64,000 bases of DNA from Bacillus sp. F19. Its GTDB lineage: Bacteria > Bacillota > Bacilli > Bacillales > Bacillaceae. The stretch is taken from NCBI GenBank assembly GCA_023823795.1, contig CP085710.1:4552001-4616000 (forward strand), written 5' to 3'. The notes under the pieces are model-generated. The model saw nothing but the letters and a program-made list of their open reading frames with translations. It was not told where the DNA came from and ran no database searches. Positions 1-11,839 of the stretch are shown here, in pieces. Both the position numbers and the translations under genes were made by a program. The number at the start of each line of letters is the position of its first letter. The stretch's first letter is position 1.

Positions 1-686
1 CGGCCTTGCTTGGCAAGCTTAGTAAAAAAGTCAATTCCTGGTTGGAGATTTGTTTCATCACCGCCGTAAGCGATAGCGGCAGCAAGAACGGCCATTTGGT
101 TCTGTGTACCACGCTGAACATCTCCAACTGTTACTTTGTAATCTCCTTTTAATATGTCATCCCAAGACTTTGGCGGGTTATCCACTAATTCTTTATTAGT
201 AAAGAATGCAATCGTTCCTTGGTAGCCAACAACCCAATCTCCGTTGTCATCTTTTGCCCAGTCAGGTACCTCGTCCCAATAGGAAGTTTTATATGGCATC
301 GTTAATTCTTTTTGTTCCGCGATTGGTCCAAAGGAAATCCCTACATCGCCGATATCAGCTGTTGCATTCTCTCCTTCAGATTCCATTTTGGCAATCTCTT
401 CGGCACTGGATAAATCTGTATCATTGTGTTCCAATGTATATTTTTTCATCACTTCATTCCACGTTTCTCCCCAGTTAGCCCATGAATCAGGCATACCGAC
501 ACTATTAATAGTTCCCTCTTCTTTTGCCTTTGTTTCAATTTCTTTCAGGGTTAACGAACTTGGATTCTTAACAACTGGAGCAGCATCCTCTTCAGTGGCT
601 CCACAAGCAGCTAATCCTAGTACACTCACTCCTAACACCACAGCTTGAATAGACTTGTAACAATTCTTCTTGAATGTGTAATTCAT
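1..686 (-). CDS. Extracellular solute-binding lipoprotein of an ABC transporter (3' end outside window)
   Basis: The first 228 codons are present; the gene runs off the left edge. Translation from the ATG at 686-684 gives a basic N-terminus, a hydrophobic stretch and a lipobox LAAC with Cys28, so the product should be a membrane-anchored lipoprotein. The mature part contains the family-1 type pattern DIGDVGISFG, a GYQGTIAFFTNKELV stretch and PPKSWDDILKGDYKV, as in iron, polyamine or phosphonate-type binding proteins; the ligand cannot be read from the sequence. A clear GGAGGT lies 5 bases before the start. The permease and ATPase would be expected to the left, outside the window. No partner genes are visible on the right side. 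Confidence 0.85.
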   Translation of the reverse strand, partial: MNYTFKKNCYKSIQAVVLGVSVLGLAACGATEEDAAPVVKNPSSLTLKEIETKAKEEGTINSVGMPDSWANWGETWNEVMKKYTLEHNDTDLSSAEEIAKMESEGENATADIGDVGISFGPIAEQKELTMPYKTSYWDEVPDWAKDDNGDWVVGYQGTIAFFTNKELVDNPPKSWDDILKGDYKVTVGDVQRGTQNQMAVLAAAIAYGGDETNLQPGIDFFTKLAKQG

Positions 687-805
687 AAAAAGTACCTCCA
701 TTTATTGTGGGATTTTTAATGTTTATTACTGTTTATTACGGTTTAATCATAATCAACCAATATAAACCCCACATTAATCCAATGTTAAGATTTTGTAAAT
801 CAGTT

Positions 806-1192
806 TTTAAATAACGAATGGAGTCCGGATGATAATCCTTAAGTATATCCAGAACCCAAACGGCCCAGTTTCCATTCGTTTATAACTTTTTATTTTCAAT
901 CGTCAAGTATTCGCTTGAGATCAAGCGATCCGGGAGTTTCAATCGTCAAGTCCCATTAAGATTCCAGGCCAAATGATGGAATGAAATGGGATGTTGTCTT
1001 TTCCATGAACATAATAAGCTCTAGTATCTGTATCCCAAAATTTCAGCCAATCTTGCTGATTTTCAGCAGACCGCTGCTTACTTGCTGAAAGGTAACCGGC
1101 TACAGCTTCAATTCAGACATATATTGTCTTACCTTCATATCTCTTTACAGGAACAGGTACGCCAATCGGAAGATCTCTAGTGGCAGATCTGT
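806..1192 (-). pseudogene. Methionyl-tRNA synthetase remnant
   Basis: Reverse-strand reading shows consecutive pieces of bacterial MetRS: LPIGVPVP, YEGKTIYV, IEAVAGYLSAS, GKDNIPFHSIIWPGILMG, LPDRLISSEYLTIE, NWAVWVLDILK and PDSIRYL. The Trp codon expected after KTIYV is TGA (1115-1113). After GILMG there is a frame change associated with a direct repeat (CAATCGTCAAGT near 900 and 943), and a second in-frame stop follows LTIENKKL. Only the middle of the protein is left; neither the N-terminal Rossmann start nor the anticodon-binding C-terminus is present. Seen directly: the similarity pattern and the disruptions. Inferred: this is debris of an extra metG-type gene, not the housekeeping copy. 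Confidence 0.8.
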
Positions 1193-1247
1193 TCAGAATA
1201 TTATACCTGTAAACAAGGTAACCTGGTTTCAACTACCCGCGGATGAT

Positions 1248-1541
1248 ATGGAGCGAGCATGGAACTTTTATCACCAGGCTTTTGGCTGGAGCCAAGAAGA
1301 AGTGTACACAAACAAAGCAATATGGGGTGCTATTAATGGAGAAATTGCTGAGCGCAACGAAGAAATGCAATACCCGAGACTCGTGATAAGAGTTGATGAC
1401 ATAAATCATATGGTGGAAAAAATTAAGAAATCAGGAGGTAAAATTGTAAAGGAAAGAACTGAGATACCTGAAATCGGTATGGTTTTTGCATCATTTGTTG
1501 ATACGGAAAGGAATATCATAAACATTGTTGGTGATCTTTGA
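1248..1541 (+). CDS. VOC (glyoxalase/bleomycin-resistance) family protein, start uncertain
   Basis: The product is a small single-domain VOC-fold protein: ERAWNFYHQAFGW near the start, an AIWGAINGEIAE strand, VIRVDDINHMVEKIKKSGGKIV and a C-terminal GMVFASFVDTERNIINIVGDL. Members are metal-dependent lyases, dioxygenases or resistance proteins; the substrate is unknown. The reading frame continues upstream of the first ATG at 1248 with codons for PVNKVTWFQLPADD (from 1206), which is the usual N-terminal strand of the family, but no ATG, GTG or TTG with a ribosome site is visible there. The 5' end abuts the MetRS remnant. The original start was therefore probably lost in a rearrangement and the gene may not be translated properly. 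Confidence 0.6.
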   Translation: MERAWNFYHQAFGWSQEEVYTNKAIWGAINGEIAERNEEMQYPRLVIRVDDINHMVEKIKKSGGKIVKERTEIPEIGMVFASFVDTERNIINIVGDL

Positions 1542-1896
1542 CTTGGAAAGTCATCTTTAAGTAGAATCGTTAATACAAAATCGTGGGTGTGGAATCTAAT
1601 GGATTATGCGTGTCTTCAACAAATGAAAAAGGAACATATGGGATATAGCGCTATCCATAAAGACCGTTGTTATCGGTACGTTTAATACCGAAACAGTTTA
1701 GTGGCAATAAAGTTATTTAATTTTAAAACCACCACTCATAACCCCGTTCTGAGTAGGACGGGGTTAAAGTAAAAAAGTTTTATAAATCTTAAAAAATAAC
1801 AATAAAGTCGTTTAAATCAAAGGTTCTTCCACATTTGCGCCCTATTCTGGAATAAGGAAATTTTGGTTATTAGTACAGTGCCAAGAAATTATCATT
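1542..1896. other. Non-coding stretch with one hairpin
   Basis: No credible gene. It holds an inverted repeat at 1742-1766 (AACCCCGT and ACGGGGTT around a short loop) without a convincing T-run on either strand, and near 1830-1855 a copy of the short repeat of the GCCCTATTCTGGAATAAGG type that recurs through the next 5 kb. Confidence 0.5.
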
Positions 1897-2712
1897 TTAT
1901 TTGTGATTAGAACTAACTGCTTCTTTACCTTGATAGCTAAAATTTGATCCGATAACGACAGTAGCATCCAGTTCCTCGTCTCTGATCACTTTCGTAGTCA
2001 GCCCAACACTATCAAAGATTTCAATCGTTTGGGGTGTCTGCATTTCGCTCGTTTCTATCAAAAGATGTCCTCCCGGTGCTAGCCAAAGTAATGCTTCTTC
2101 TGCTACTCTTCGCTGAATGTCAAGTCCATCCTCTCCTCCGTCAAGCGCCACCATCGGTTCATATAGGCGAGCCTCCTGGGGAAGTAGTTTGATTGCCTTG
2201 GTGGGAACGTAAGGTACATTTGCAACTAGGATGTTCACATGGCCTTTAAGTGAGTCGGGTAAGGCCTTATACAGGTCACCTTCAAAAACGTGACCATCGA
2301 AAATCGTTACGTTGCGTTCAGCACATCGTACTGCGACAGGGTCAATATCAACAGAGTACAACATAACCCGTCCCAAAGCTGCGGCCAGTGCTACACCCAC
2401 AGCACCTGACCCACAACATAGGTCAACAACGATATCACCAGAACATGACAGGAATTCTGCCTGGTGAACAAGAAACTCGGTACGTTTGCGTGGAACGAAA
2501 ACGCCCTGATCCACTTCTATCCGCAGACCACAGAACTCTGTGCATCCAACAACGTATTCAAGAGGTAAACCGTTGGCTCGCATTTCCACCATTTTATTGA
2601 GGTCCACTGGAGTCCGTGCCTCTGAGATAATTAACCGGGTCTCATCTTCTGCGAAAACACAACCGGCGCTTTGAAGTCTGTTAATAATATGTTTTTCCGT
2701 TTTACAGTCCAA
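1897..2712 (-). CDS. PrmC/HemK-like protein-glutamine N5-methyltransferase homologue
   Basis: A 271-residue SAM-dependent methyltransferase. Motif I is VDLCCGSGAVGVALA (about residues 95-109). The catalytic NPPY motif of PrmC/HemK appears as NVPYVP, and EPMVALDGGEDGLDIQRRV follows, as in the PrmC-related subfamily often annotated as putative protein N(5)-glutamine methyltransferase. PrmC methylates the GGQ Gln of release factors; whether this paralogue does so is unknown, and the changed first Pro argues for another target. The start is a TTG (2712-2710) with no good ribosome site; a stop lies 8 codons upstream in frame, so no longer version exists. It stands alone, and a repeat-rich gap separates it from the next gene. 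Confidence 0.75.
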   Translation of the reverse strand: MDCKTEKHIINRLQSAGCVFAEDETRLIISEARTPVDLNKMVEMRANGLPLEYVVGCTEFCGLRIEVDQGVFVPRKRTEFLVHQAEFLSCSGDIVVDLCCGSGAVGVALAAALGRVMLYSVDIDPVAVRCAERNVTIFDGHVFEGDLYKALPDSLKGHVNILVANVPYVPTKAIKLLPQEARLYEPMVALDGGEDGLDIQRRVAEEALLWLAPGGHLLIETSEMQTPQTIEIFDSVGLTTKVIRDEELDATVVIGSNFSYQGKEAVSSNHK

Positions 2713-2927
2713 AAAGAAATGAATTTTTTTCCCTATCTATCTCACCACTTTTGATAAGTTTATTTTAATTCTGTATTCGTTAAAAATAGGAAATATCCCT
2801 TCTTCAACAAAATGGCCCTTATGCAGAAGAACTTCAGAATCCGCTTACTCAGTTAAACTGCCCTTTAATTCAATAAGAAAAGACGACACTTTGTTAAGTA
2901 ATCGCCCCCTTTAACGGAATAAGTAAC

Positions 2928-3164
2928 TCAATAAACAATATTAAAATAGATATAAGTTGCAACCGGGGAAATACTCAACATAATGCCGATGGCAATGAAT
3001 ATTTTGTTTTCGCTTTTTCGAAAGAATCCTATGAATGAAATTACAATCTGAATGAGAATGATTACTGCAATGATTTCCAATTTAATAATAGCTAATATTA
3101 AAAACCATATAAAAACACCTAAACTTAAAGAAAGTACACTGAAAAAAATTGGTAGGTTTTTCAC
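2928..3164 (-). CDS. Small hydrophobic membrane protein, unknown
   Basis: The 78-residue product consists of two to three hydrophobic segments (about residues 5-25, 27-47 and 57-76) separated by a short basic loop FRKSENK. I do not recognise a family. It is part of an AT-rich run of small reverse-strand genes, each followed by a short GCCC-containing repeat, and is not obviously co-transcribed with its neighbours (gaps of over 140 bases on each side). Confidence 0.5.
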   Translation of the reverse strand: MKNLPIFFSVLSLSLGVFIWFLILAIIKLEIIAVIILIQIVISFIGFFRKSENKIFIAIGIMLSISPVATYIYFNIVY

Positions 3165-3305
3165 GAGTTAGTCTCCTATCTAGATAAGATGCCTTTATTC
3201 CTTCAATTATTTCAAAACAAGAACACAATCACAATCAACAATTATATAAAAAAGAGGTATCTCTTTCCAGATAAGCCCCCGATTGTTAAACAAGAATTTA
3301 GAGTA

Positions 3306-3761
3306 TTATCTAAGTAATGTCTTTAAAGTTTCTTCAATATCTTTTTCAAGGTCATTTTTAGATAGGTCATATAAAGTTCCAGAACCTTTGAAGTACCCGC
3401 CAAAGTAATACCATAACTCAATAGCAGCATAAAAATCATCATCAAATTTCGGACCGTCGTAATTTATTGCTATTTGAGATCGATACTCTTTTTCAAGACA
3501 CTTCTCAGAAGTTAGGTCGTCAATTTCATCACCATCAACATCTCTACAAATCCATATTCTTAGATTCTGCTTTCCTTGGCTTTCGAATATACTTGAATAT
3601 TTTCTTTGAAGAACTTTACTTAAATCTTCTGCTATCCTTTCTAATTCACCTATTTTTCTTTGCAGCTCTTCGTTTATCTCATTTTCTGAAACTGAAATAT
3701 ATTTTTCATCAATCTCATTCTGCCTCTGATTTTTAAATAACCTTCTAAGTTTATCAAGCAA
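3306..3761 (-). CDS. Hypothetical cytoplasmic protein
   Basis: An unrecognised acidic protein of about 151 residues. The best start is TTG at 3761-3759 (LDKLRRLFKNQ), because GGAGGG lies six bases upstream; a longer version from an ATG at 3791 has no ribosome site. Residues about 25-60 form a predicted coiled coil (EINEELQRKIGELERIAEDL). The C-terminal half carries IWICRDVDGDEIDDL, EYRSQIAINYDGP and ELWYYFGGYFKGSGTLYDLS, a small alpha/beta pattern that resembles immunity-type proteins, but this is only an impression. The flanking genes are similarly orphan. Confidence 0.55.
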   Translation of the reverse strand: MLDKLRRLFKNQRQNEIDEKYISVSENEINEELQRKIGELERIAEDLSKVLQRKYSSIFESQGKQNLRIWICRDVDGDEIDDLTSEKCLEKEYRSQIAINYDGPKFDDDFYAAIELWYYFGGYFKGSGTLYDLSKNDLEKDIEETLKTLLR

Positions 3762-3875
3762 ATTTCTCCCTCCAGTTACGTGGAATAACATAATAGGAAT
3801 GCTGCCCTTTAGATGAAGAAGAAAAGCTCTAATTAGGCAGGTTTAGACTTACATCTTAAAATAATATTCTTACTC

Positions 3876-3904
3876 TTCAGAATCTCCCGAATTTATGTTA
3901 TAAT
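3876..3904 (+). promoter_or_regulatory. Extended -10 sigma-A promoter of the candidate small RNA
   Basis: The -35 box is TTCAGA (3876-3881), followed by a 17-base spacer and TATAAT (3899-3904) preceded by TG at 3896-3897 (extended -10). Transcription should begin near 3911. No gene with a ribosome site starts before the terminator at 4011-4035. Confidence 0.6.
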
Positions 3905-3910
3905 ATATTT

Positions 3911-4035
3911 TAAGAATAAGTCTTACCATCTTACCCTATGTCTAAGATTAGAAGGTTTAATTTCCATATAAAACCAGATCCATTTCGTCTCTGATAAAAT
4001 AATTTATTAAGCCTCGCATTTTTGCGAGGCTTTTT
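3911..4035 (+). ncRNA. Candidate small RNA of about 125 nt
   Basis: This segment lies between a near-consensus promoter and a strong intrinsic terminator and contains no ORF with a ribosome site; an 18-codon ATG frame at 3938-3994 has none. It sits between convergent and divergent genes and ends 72 bases before the ribosome-site region of the Cys-cluster gene at 4108. It could be an independent sRNA, a leader with constitutive termination, or a prematurely terminated mRNA of the 4108 gene. I do not recognise the sequence as any known RNA family. Confidence 0.4.
4011..4035 (+). terminator. Intrinsic terminator
   Basis: Perfect 8-bp stem GCCTCGCA/TGCGAGGC with a TTTT loop, followed by five T residues. 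It ends the candidate small RNA. Confidence 0.8.
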
Positions 4036-4107
4036 CATATGGTAATCACACTACTAATCTTTATAGAAATGTTAAAAAAATAAATTAAATTATTAAGGAG
4101 TGTACAT

Positions 4108-4458
4108 ATGGATACATTACCATGTCAAGGTTGTAAAGGGTTGTGTTGCGGTCCTGTTCCTGTCAGTGAAAGCGAAGTTAAGATCATAAAAAAGAAAATA
4201 AAATCAATGCCTACTAAATTACGATTAGAGCTAGAGAATCAAAAGAGATATTATGGAACATGTATTTTCTATGATCTAAATAAAGATAGATGTGGTATAC
4301 ATTCCGTTAGACCAGAAATTTGTCGTATGTTTGGATATTACAAAGAATTAGTTTGTTTTCGAAAGCCAGAGTTAGCAACAAAAAGCATAAATCAATTTGG
4401 TGAAGAAAAACATGCTGGAATTTTAACGCTAGATTTTACCTGGGATGACTTTAGATAA
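4108..4458 (+). CDS. YkgJ-type cysteine cluster protein
   Basis: A 116-residue protein with the CxxC...CC pattern PCQGCKGLCCGP at the N-terminus and later CIFYD, RCGIHSVRPEICRMFGYY and CFRKP. This matches the Fe/Zn-chelating zinc-finger-like YkgJ family (known family feature: a metal-binding Cys8-type cluster); function is otherwise undefined. The start ATG is preceded by AAGGAG at a good distance. It is a single-gene unit on the forward strand inside a run of reverse-strand genes. Confidence 0.75.
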   Translation: MDTLPCQGCKGLCCGPVPVSESEVKIIKKKIKSMPTKLRLELENQKRYYGTCIFYDLNKDRCGIHSVRPEICRMFGYYKELVCFRKPELATKSINQFGEEKHAGILTLDFTWDDFR

Positions 4459-4579
4459 AAAAAATCACCCTCACAATCTTCAACAATCCAGCCCTTTATT
4501 TCAATAAAAAGAGCTGCATGAACAGCTCTATTGATCTTCAACTAACGCCCTGATTGCTTAATAAGGAGTTCAGACATTA

Positions 4580-4855
4580 TTAAATTATTTTTTGTATGGA
4601 TAACCACTTCTCAAATTTTTGTACTCCAATATCATAGTTAAGATCATTGCCGCTGATGGAAAAAATTCTTGTTCCAAATCCCTCTAATGTTAATTCATTT
4701 ACTTGGGCAGTATTTTTTAGTCCATACTGTTTAAAATCAAAGAAGATATCCCATACATCCTCTGATTGTCTTTTATACGCTATAGACTCATAATCAAAGT
4801 CATTTTTGTAATAACCTAAATGCAGATGATATTTATCGTCATACAATATATCCAT
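4580..4855 (-). CDS. Hypothetical protein, 91 residues
   Basis: No family recognised. It begins with alternating aromatic strands (DKYHLHLGYYKNDFDYESIAY) and ends with an FEKWLSIQKII helix, with no signal peptide or membrane segment. The size, composition and isolated position among other small orphan genes fit a single small alpha/beta domain. Repeat copies of the GCCC type flank it on both sides (4477-4560 and 4888-4930). Confidence 0.5.
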   Translation of the reverse strand: MDILYDDKYHLHLGYYKNDFDYESIAYKRQSEDVWDIFFDFKQYGLKNTAQVNELTLEGFGTRIFSISGNDLNYDIGVQKFEKWLSIQKII

Positions 4856-4943
4856 TTTGTGCCTCTTTCATTAAATTCCTTGTTCTACTAAAGCCCCCGA
4901 TATTCAGCAATTGCCCCCGATAGTGGAATAAAATCAAACGTTA

Positions 4944-5360
4944 CTACTCTTCTAAAAAGTCATTGATATATTCTTTTAATTCTTCCTTAACATCTTCAAT
5001 CGTTTCATCAAGTAATTCACCGATAATTTTACTGCCAGGAGCTTTTTTTGAAGTGGGCATTCCTAAGAAATAACGATTGCATTCCCATATTTTAATTGTA
5101 TGTAAATCGTTAAGATCCTCATTTTTTTCAGCAATGCCAATCGAAACCGAGGAATTGTATTCAGGCATAAAAGGGTCGTTACTCTCTTTATAAAACCCAG
5201 CATTAAAATCTAAATCTTTCTTAGCAAACACAGGCTTATATTCAAGTAACAAATTTTCGATATGACCTTTTAGTGCCATTTCTGTAGTTATGATAGTTTT
5301 TAATAATTCTCCAGAAAAATCCTTGTGGTGATACCTCATATATAAATCACTCCACTTCAT
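4944..5360 (-). CDS. Hypothetical protein, 138 residues
   Basis: No family recognised. It is a soluble acidic protein whose central part (VSIGIAEKNEDLNDLHTIKIWECNRYFLGMP) suggests beta strands, with a C-terminal amphipathic helix rich in Glu and Lys (LLDETIEDVKEELKEYINDFLEE). The layout (N-terminal helix, beta centre, acidic helix) is common in small immunity-type or stress-type proteins, but there is no toxin gene nearby to support that reading. Confidence 0.5.
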   Translation of the reverse strand: MKWSDLYMRYHHKDFSGELLKTIITTEMALKGHIENLLLEYKPVFAKKDLDFNAGFYKESNDPFMPEYNSSVSIGIAEKNEDLNDLHTIKIWECNRYFLGMPTSKKAPGSKIIGELLDETIEDVKEELKEYINDFLEE

Positions 5361-5531
5361 CTAAAACTTTAATATAGAAGTTATTTCCTAATTCTATCTT
5401 CCACAATCCTGCCCGTTTGCTTAGTACCAATTATTTCAAAATCAAACAGTTAACTCAATAATTATTTTCATAAAAAAGGAAGCTTACCTTTTTCCGGATA
5501 AGCCCCCGCTTGTTGAAGAAGGGTTAATTCC

Positions 5532-6173
5532 TTATTTAAACAACTTATCTATTTCATCCCTGTCGTAATCTAATATCCAGTCATTAAATTTGTTATATAT
5601 ATCTCGTATGGCTTCAGAAGAAGCAGCAAGCAAATCACAACCTCTGTCATCATAAACATTAAAAATGGTTTTTCTTTTGATATTTAAAAAATAAACACTA
5701 TGAAAAATATTTGGTTGAATTCCTAAATCTTGATTACATATTGCTTTTAACAATGGAATGTATTTAATATCAGATGTTTTACCTTTAAGAGTAAATCTAT
5801 GTGTTTTATATTTTCCATCTTCATTGTCTTCTGGGAAAATATAAGGTATTACTGTATGCCTTAACTTATATAGTACTGATTTTTCATATACATATGGAGT
5901 AAATAGCCTTCCTTTGTGGGTATAGGATTTTCTATCTCCAAAATCATTTACATCAATTACAACCAAGATTTCTTCGTCTGGTGAATGTAATGAATTAAAT
6001 AAAGTTATAGCCCTATTATAAACCCCTTTTAAATATTGACTGTTTTCGTAATCATATTCTCTATTCCACTCGACCCCTAATTCGAACCGTATACCAATTT
6101 CCCAGTTATAAAATAAAGGTGGTCGAAGATATAAGTTAGAAAAGTTCTCTTTCATATAGTCATTTAAATACAT
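5532..6173 (-). CDS. DUF3885-like protein
   Basis: A 213-residue soluble protein starting MYLNDYMKENF, followed by LRPPLFYNWEIGIRFELG, which I associate with the DUF3885 family found in many Bacillus genomes. A second conserved-looking block is VYFLNIKRKTIFNVYDDRGCDLLA, then IRDIYNKFNDWILDYDR at the C-terminus. No biochemical role is known for the family. A GAGGTG-type ribosome site precedes the ATG. It is transcribed alone. Confidence 0.65.
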   Translation of the reverse strand: MYLNDYMKENFSNLYLRPPLFYNWEIGIRFELGVEWNREYDYENSQYLKGVYNRAITLFNSLHSPDEEILVVIDVNDFGDRKSYTHKGRLFTPYVYEKSVLYKLRHTVIPYIFPEDNEDGKYKTHRFTLKGKTSDIKYIPLLKAICNQDLGIQPNIFHSVYFLNIKRKTIFNVYDDRGCDLLAASSEAIRDIYNKFNDWILDYDRDEIDKLFK

Positions 6174-6398
6174 ATCCGCACCTCGTTTGTTTCTTTTATT
6201 AATCTTTATTCCGCAATCCTACCCGTTTTGTGCTAAATTCCATGCGATTTACTGTTTTGCGCCTCGTTAAATGAAACCGTTACAAGCATTTTAATCATGT
6301 ATTAATCGGCTCGCAAACTAAAACTTTGCTGCAGATATTTAGTCCTTCCTGTGAACTTAATGTACAAAATATAGTTAACTTACTTTAATAACTTTATT

Positions 6399-6414
6399 TT
6401 GAAAACGTTTTCAT
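6399..6414 (+). promoter_or_regulatory. cre site (CcpA operator) upstream of citM
   Basis: TTGAAAACGTTTTCAT matches the catabolite-responsive element consensus exactly and is palindromic. It lies 50 bases before the citrate transporter start, so glucose repression by CcpA is expected, as known for Bacillus subtilis citM. Confidence 0.85.
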
Positions 6415-6464
6415 TTCAGAATATTTTGTATACACTTTATTTATTAACAAAAGAGGTGAAGACC

Positions 6465-7765
6465 ATGCTTGCATTATTAGGATTTTTAATGATAATTACA
6501 TTCATGATTTTAATTATGACAAAACGGCTAACGGCTATGATTGCACTGATGGTGGTTCCAGTTGTTTTTGCTCTAATCGGCGGATTCGGAAAGGAAATTG
6601 GACCCATGGCGCTTGATGGCATAAAAAGTGTAGCACCCACAGGCATTATGATCCTATTCGCCATTCTCTTTTTCGGCATAATGATTGATGCAGGAGTATT
6701 TGATCCTATTATTTCAACCATCTTGAAAGTTGTAAAAGGAGATCCTGTAAAGATAGCCATCGGTACGGCAGTCCTCGCTTTGCTGATTTCCTTAGATGGT
6801 GATGGAACCACAACATATATAATTACGATTTCAGCCATGCTGCCTTTGTATAAACGAATTGGCATGAGGCCGCTGATATTAGCAGGGATTGCCGTATCTG
6901 CTTCAGGTGTTATGAACCTCCTTCCATGGGGAGGACCTACTGCCAGAGCCATGACGGCATTGAATCTTGAGATGTCTGATATTTTCACTCCGGTCATTCC
7001 CTCGCAATGGCTGGCGGAGTATTGTTTGTATTATTCATGGCTTATTGCCTTGGGAAAAAAGAGCGCAAAAGAGTGGGTATACTTGAAATTGATTACAGCA
7101 CAATAGCTATGCAGCAGACAGCGGCTTCTGCAGAGGAAGCTGGTATTAAAAGGCCAAAACTTAGTGTCGTGAATTACCTGTTAACCATCATGCTTTTAGT
7201 GGCGCTAATCAAAGAAGTTCTGCCAACTACTGTCTTGTTTATGATTGGATTTGCCATTGCTATCACGATGAATTATCCAAAATTAAGTTACCAGAAAGCG
7301 CGGATTTCAAACTATGCTGATAATGCATTATCAGTCGTTTCCATGGTGTTTGCAGCAGGTATTTTTACAGGTATTCTCTCAGGGACTAAAATGGTAGATG
7401 CCATCGCAAACACTATGATTACGCATATACCTGATGCCCTTGGTTCACATTTTGCTCTTATTACAGCGATACTAAGTGCTCCTTTTACATTTTTCATGTC
7501 CAATGATGCTTTTTACTACGGCGTTTTGCCATTGCTCGCCAAGGCGGCTGCCGGATATGGAATTGATCCTGCATTTATTGGACGTGCATCACTTCTTGGA
7601 TTGCCTGTCCACCTATTAAGTCCGCTAGTACCGTCGACGTACCTATTAGTCGGAATGGTTGGAGAAGATTTCGGGGACTTGCAGCGCACCTTCCTGAAAT
7701 GGGCCTGCGGATCGACAGCCGTTATGATTTTAGTAGCTCTTGCCTTATCAATTATCCCTTTTTAA
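6465..7765 (+). pseudogene. citM: CitMHS-family Mg-citrate transporter, frameshifted
   Basis: The first frame (6465 to about 7010) reads MLALLGFLMIITFMILIM, then GIMILFAILFFGIMIDAG, LDGDGTTTYIITISAMLPLYKRIG and LLPWGGPTARAM; the second frame (from about 7007 to 7765) continues with LGKKERKRVG, FMSNDAFYYGVLPLL and LSPLVPSTYLLVG. Together they cover a full citrate-divalent metal/proton symporter of about 430 residues with roughly 12 membrane spans. One base appears to be lost near 7000-7010 (after FTPVIPS). The ATG at 6465 has a GAGGTG site. Seen: two frames, each clearly homologous. Not decidable here: a real mutation or a sequencing error. A perfect cre lies upstream; no CitST-type two-component system is adjacent. 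Confidence 0.8.
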
Positions 7766-7797
7766 CTAGTAAAAAGGGCATTCAACCGTAAAAAATA

Positions 7798-7842
7798 GAG
7801 GAACCCCAGATGTTTTTTTAAACAGGGTTCCTCATTCTATTT
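7798..7842 (+). terminator. Terminator downstream of citM
   Basis: Stem GAGGAACCC/GGGTTCCTC around a T-rich loop, followed by a moderately T-rich tract. Confidence 0.6.
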
Positions 7843-7857
7843 ATTTTATAGGGTGCT

Positions 7858-7904
7858 AAAAACTAAAAACCTATCTCTGAACATCCACTCCTCAGAAATA
7901 GGTT
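7858..7904 (-). terminator. Terminator of the hut operon
   Basis: On the reverse strand a 13-bp stem (AACCTATTTCTGA/TCAGAGATAGGTT, one mismatch) is followed by TTTTAGTTTTT, 60 bases after the hutG stop. Confidence 0.75.
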
Positions 7905-7966
7905 TCTATCATCAGGCAATCCCGTTTTTCAATTTCTAAATCCCTTTTAGAAACGAGTAAATATTT

Positions 7967-11835
<3,869 letters not shown>

Positions 11836-11839
<4 letters not shown>

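Noticed and set aside
206-648. Two overlapping forward ORFs
   Set aside because: They are antisense to the lipoprotein solute-binding gene, which has lipobox, ribosome site and a clear family pattern.
1113-1115. TGA read as selenocysteine or programmed readthrough in the MetRS-like sequence
   Set aside because: The position is a conserved Trp (TGG), and a frame jump plus another stop and missing ends show ordinary decay.
3938-3994. 18-codon ORF inside the candidate small RNA
   Set aside because: No ribosome site before its ATG and no recognisable peptide; kept only as a remark.
6437-6997. 186-codon reverse ORF
   Set aside because: Antisense shadow of the citrate transporter; the hydrophobic pattern and family motifs are on the forward strand.
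7007-7765. Separate 252-residue membrane protein
   Set aside because: It is the second half of citM after a frameshift, not an independent gene; its ATG is internal and lacks a ribosome site.
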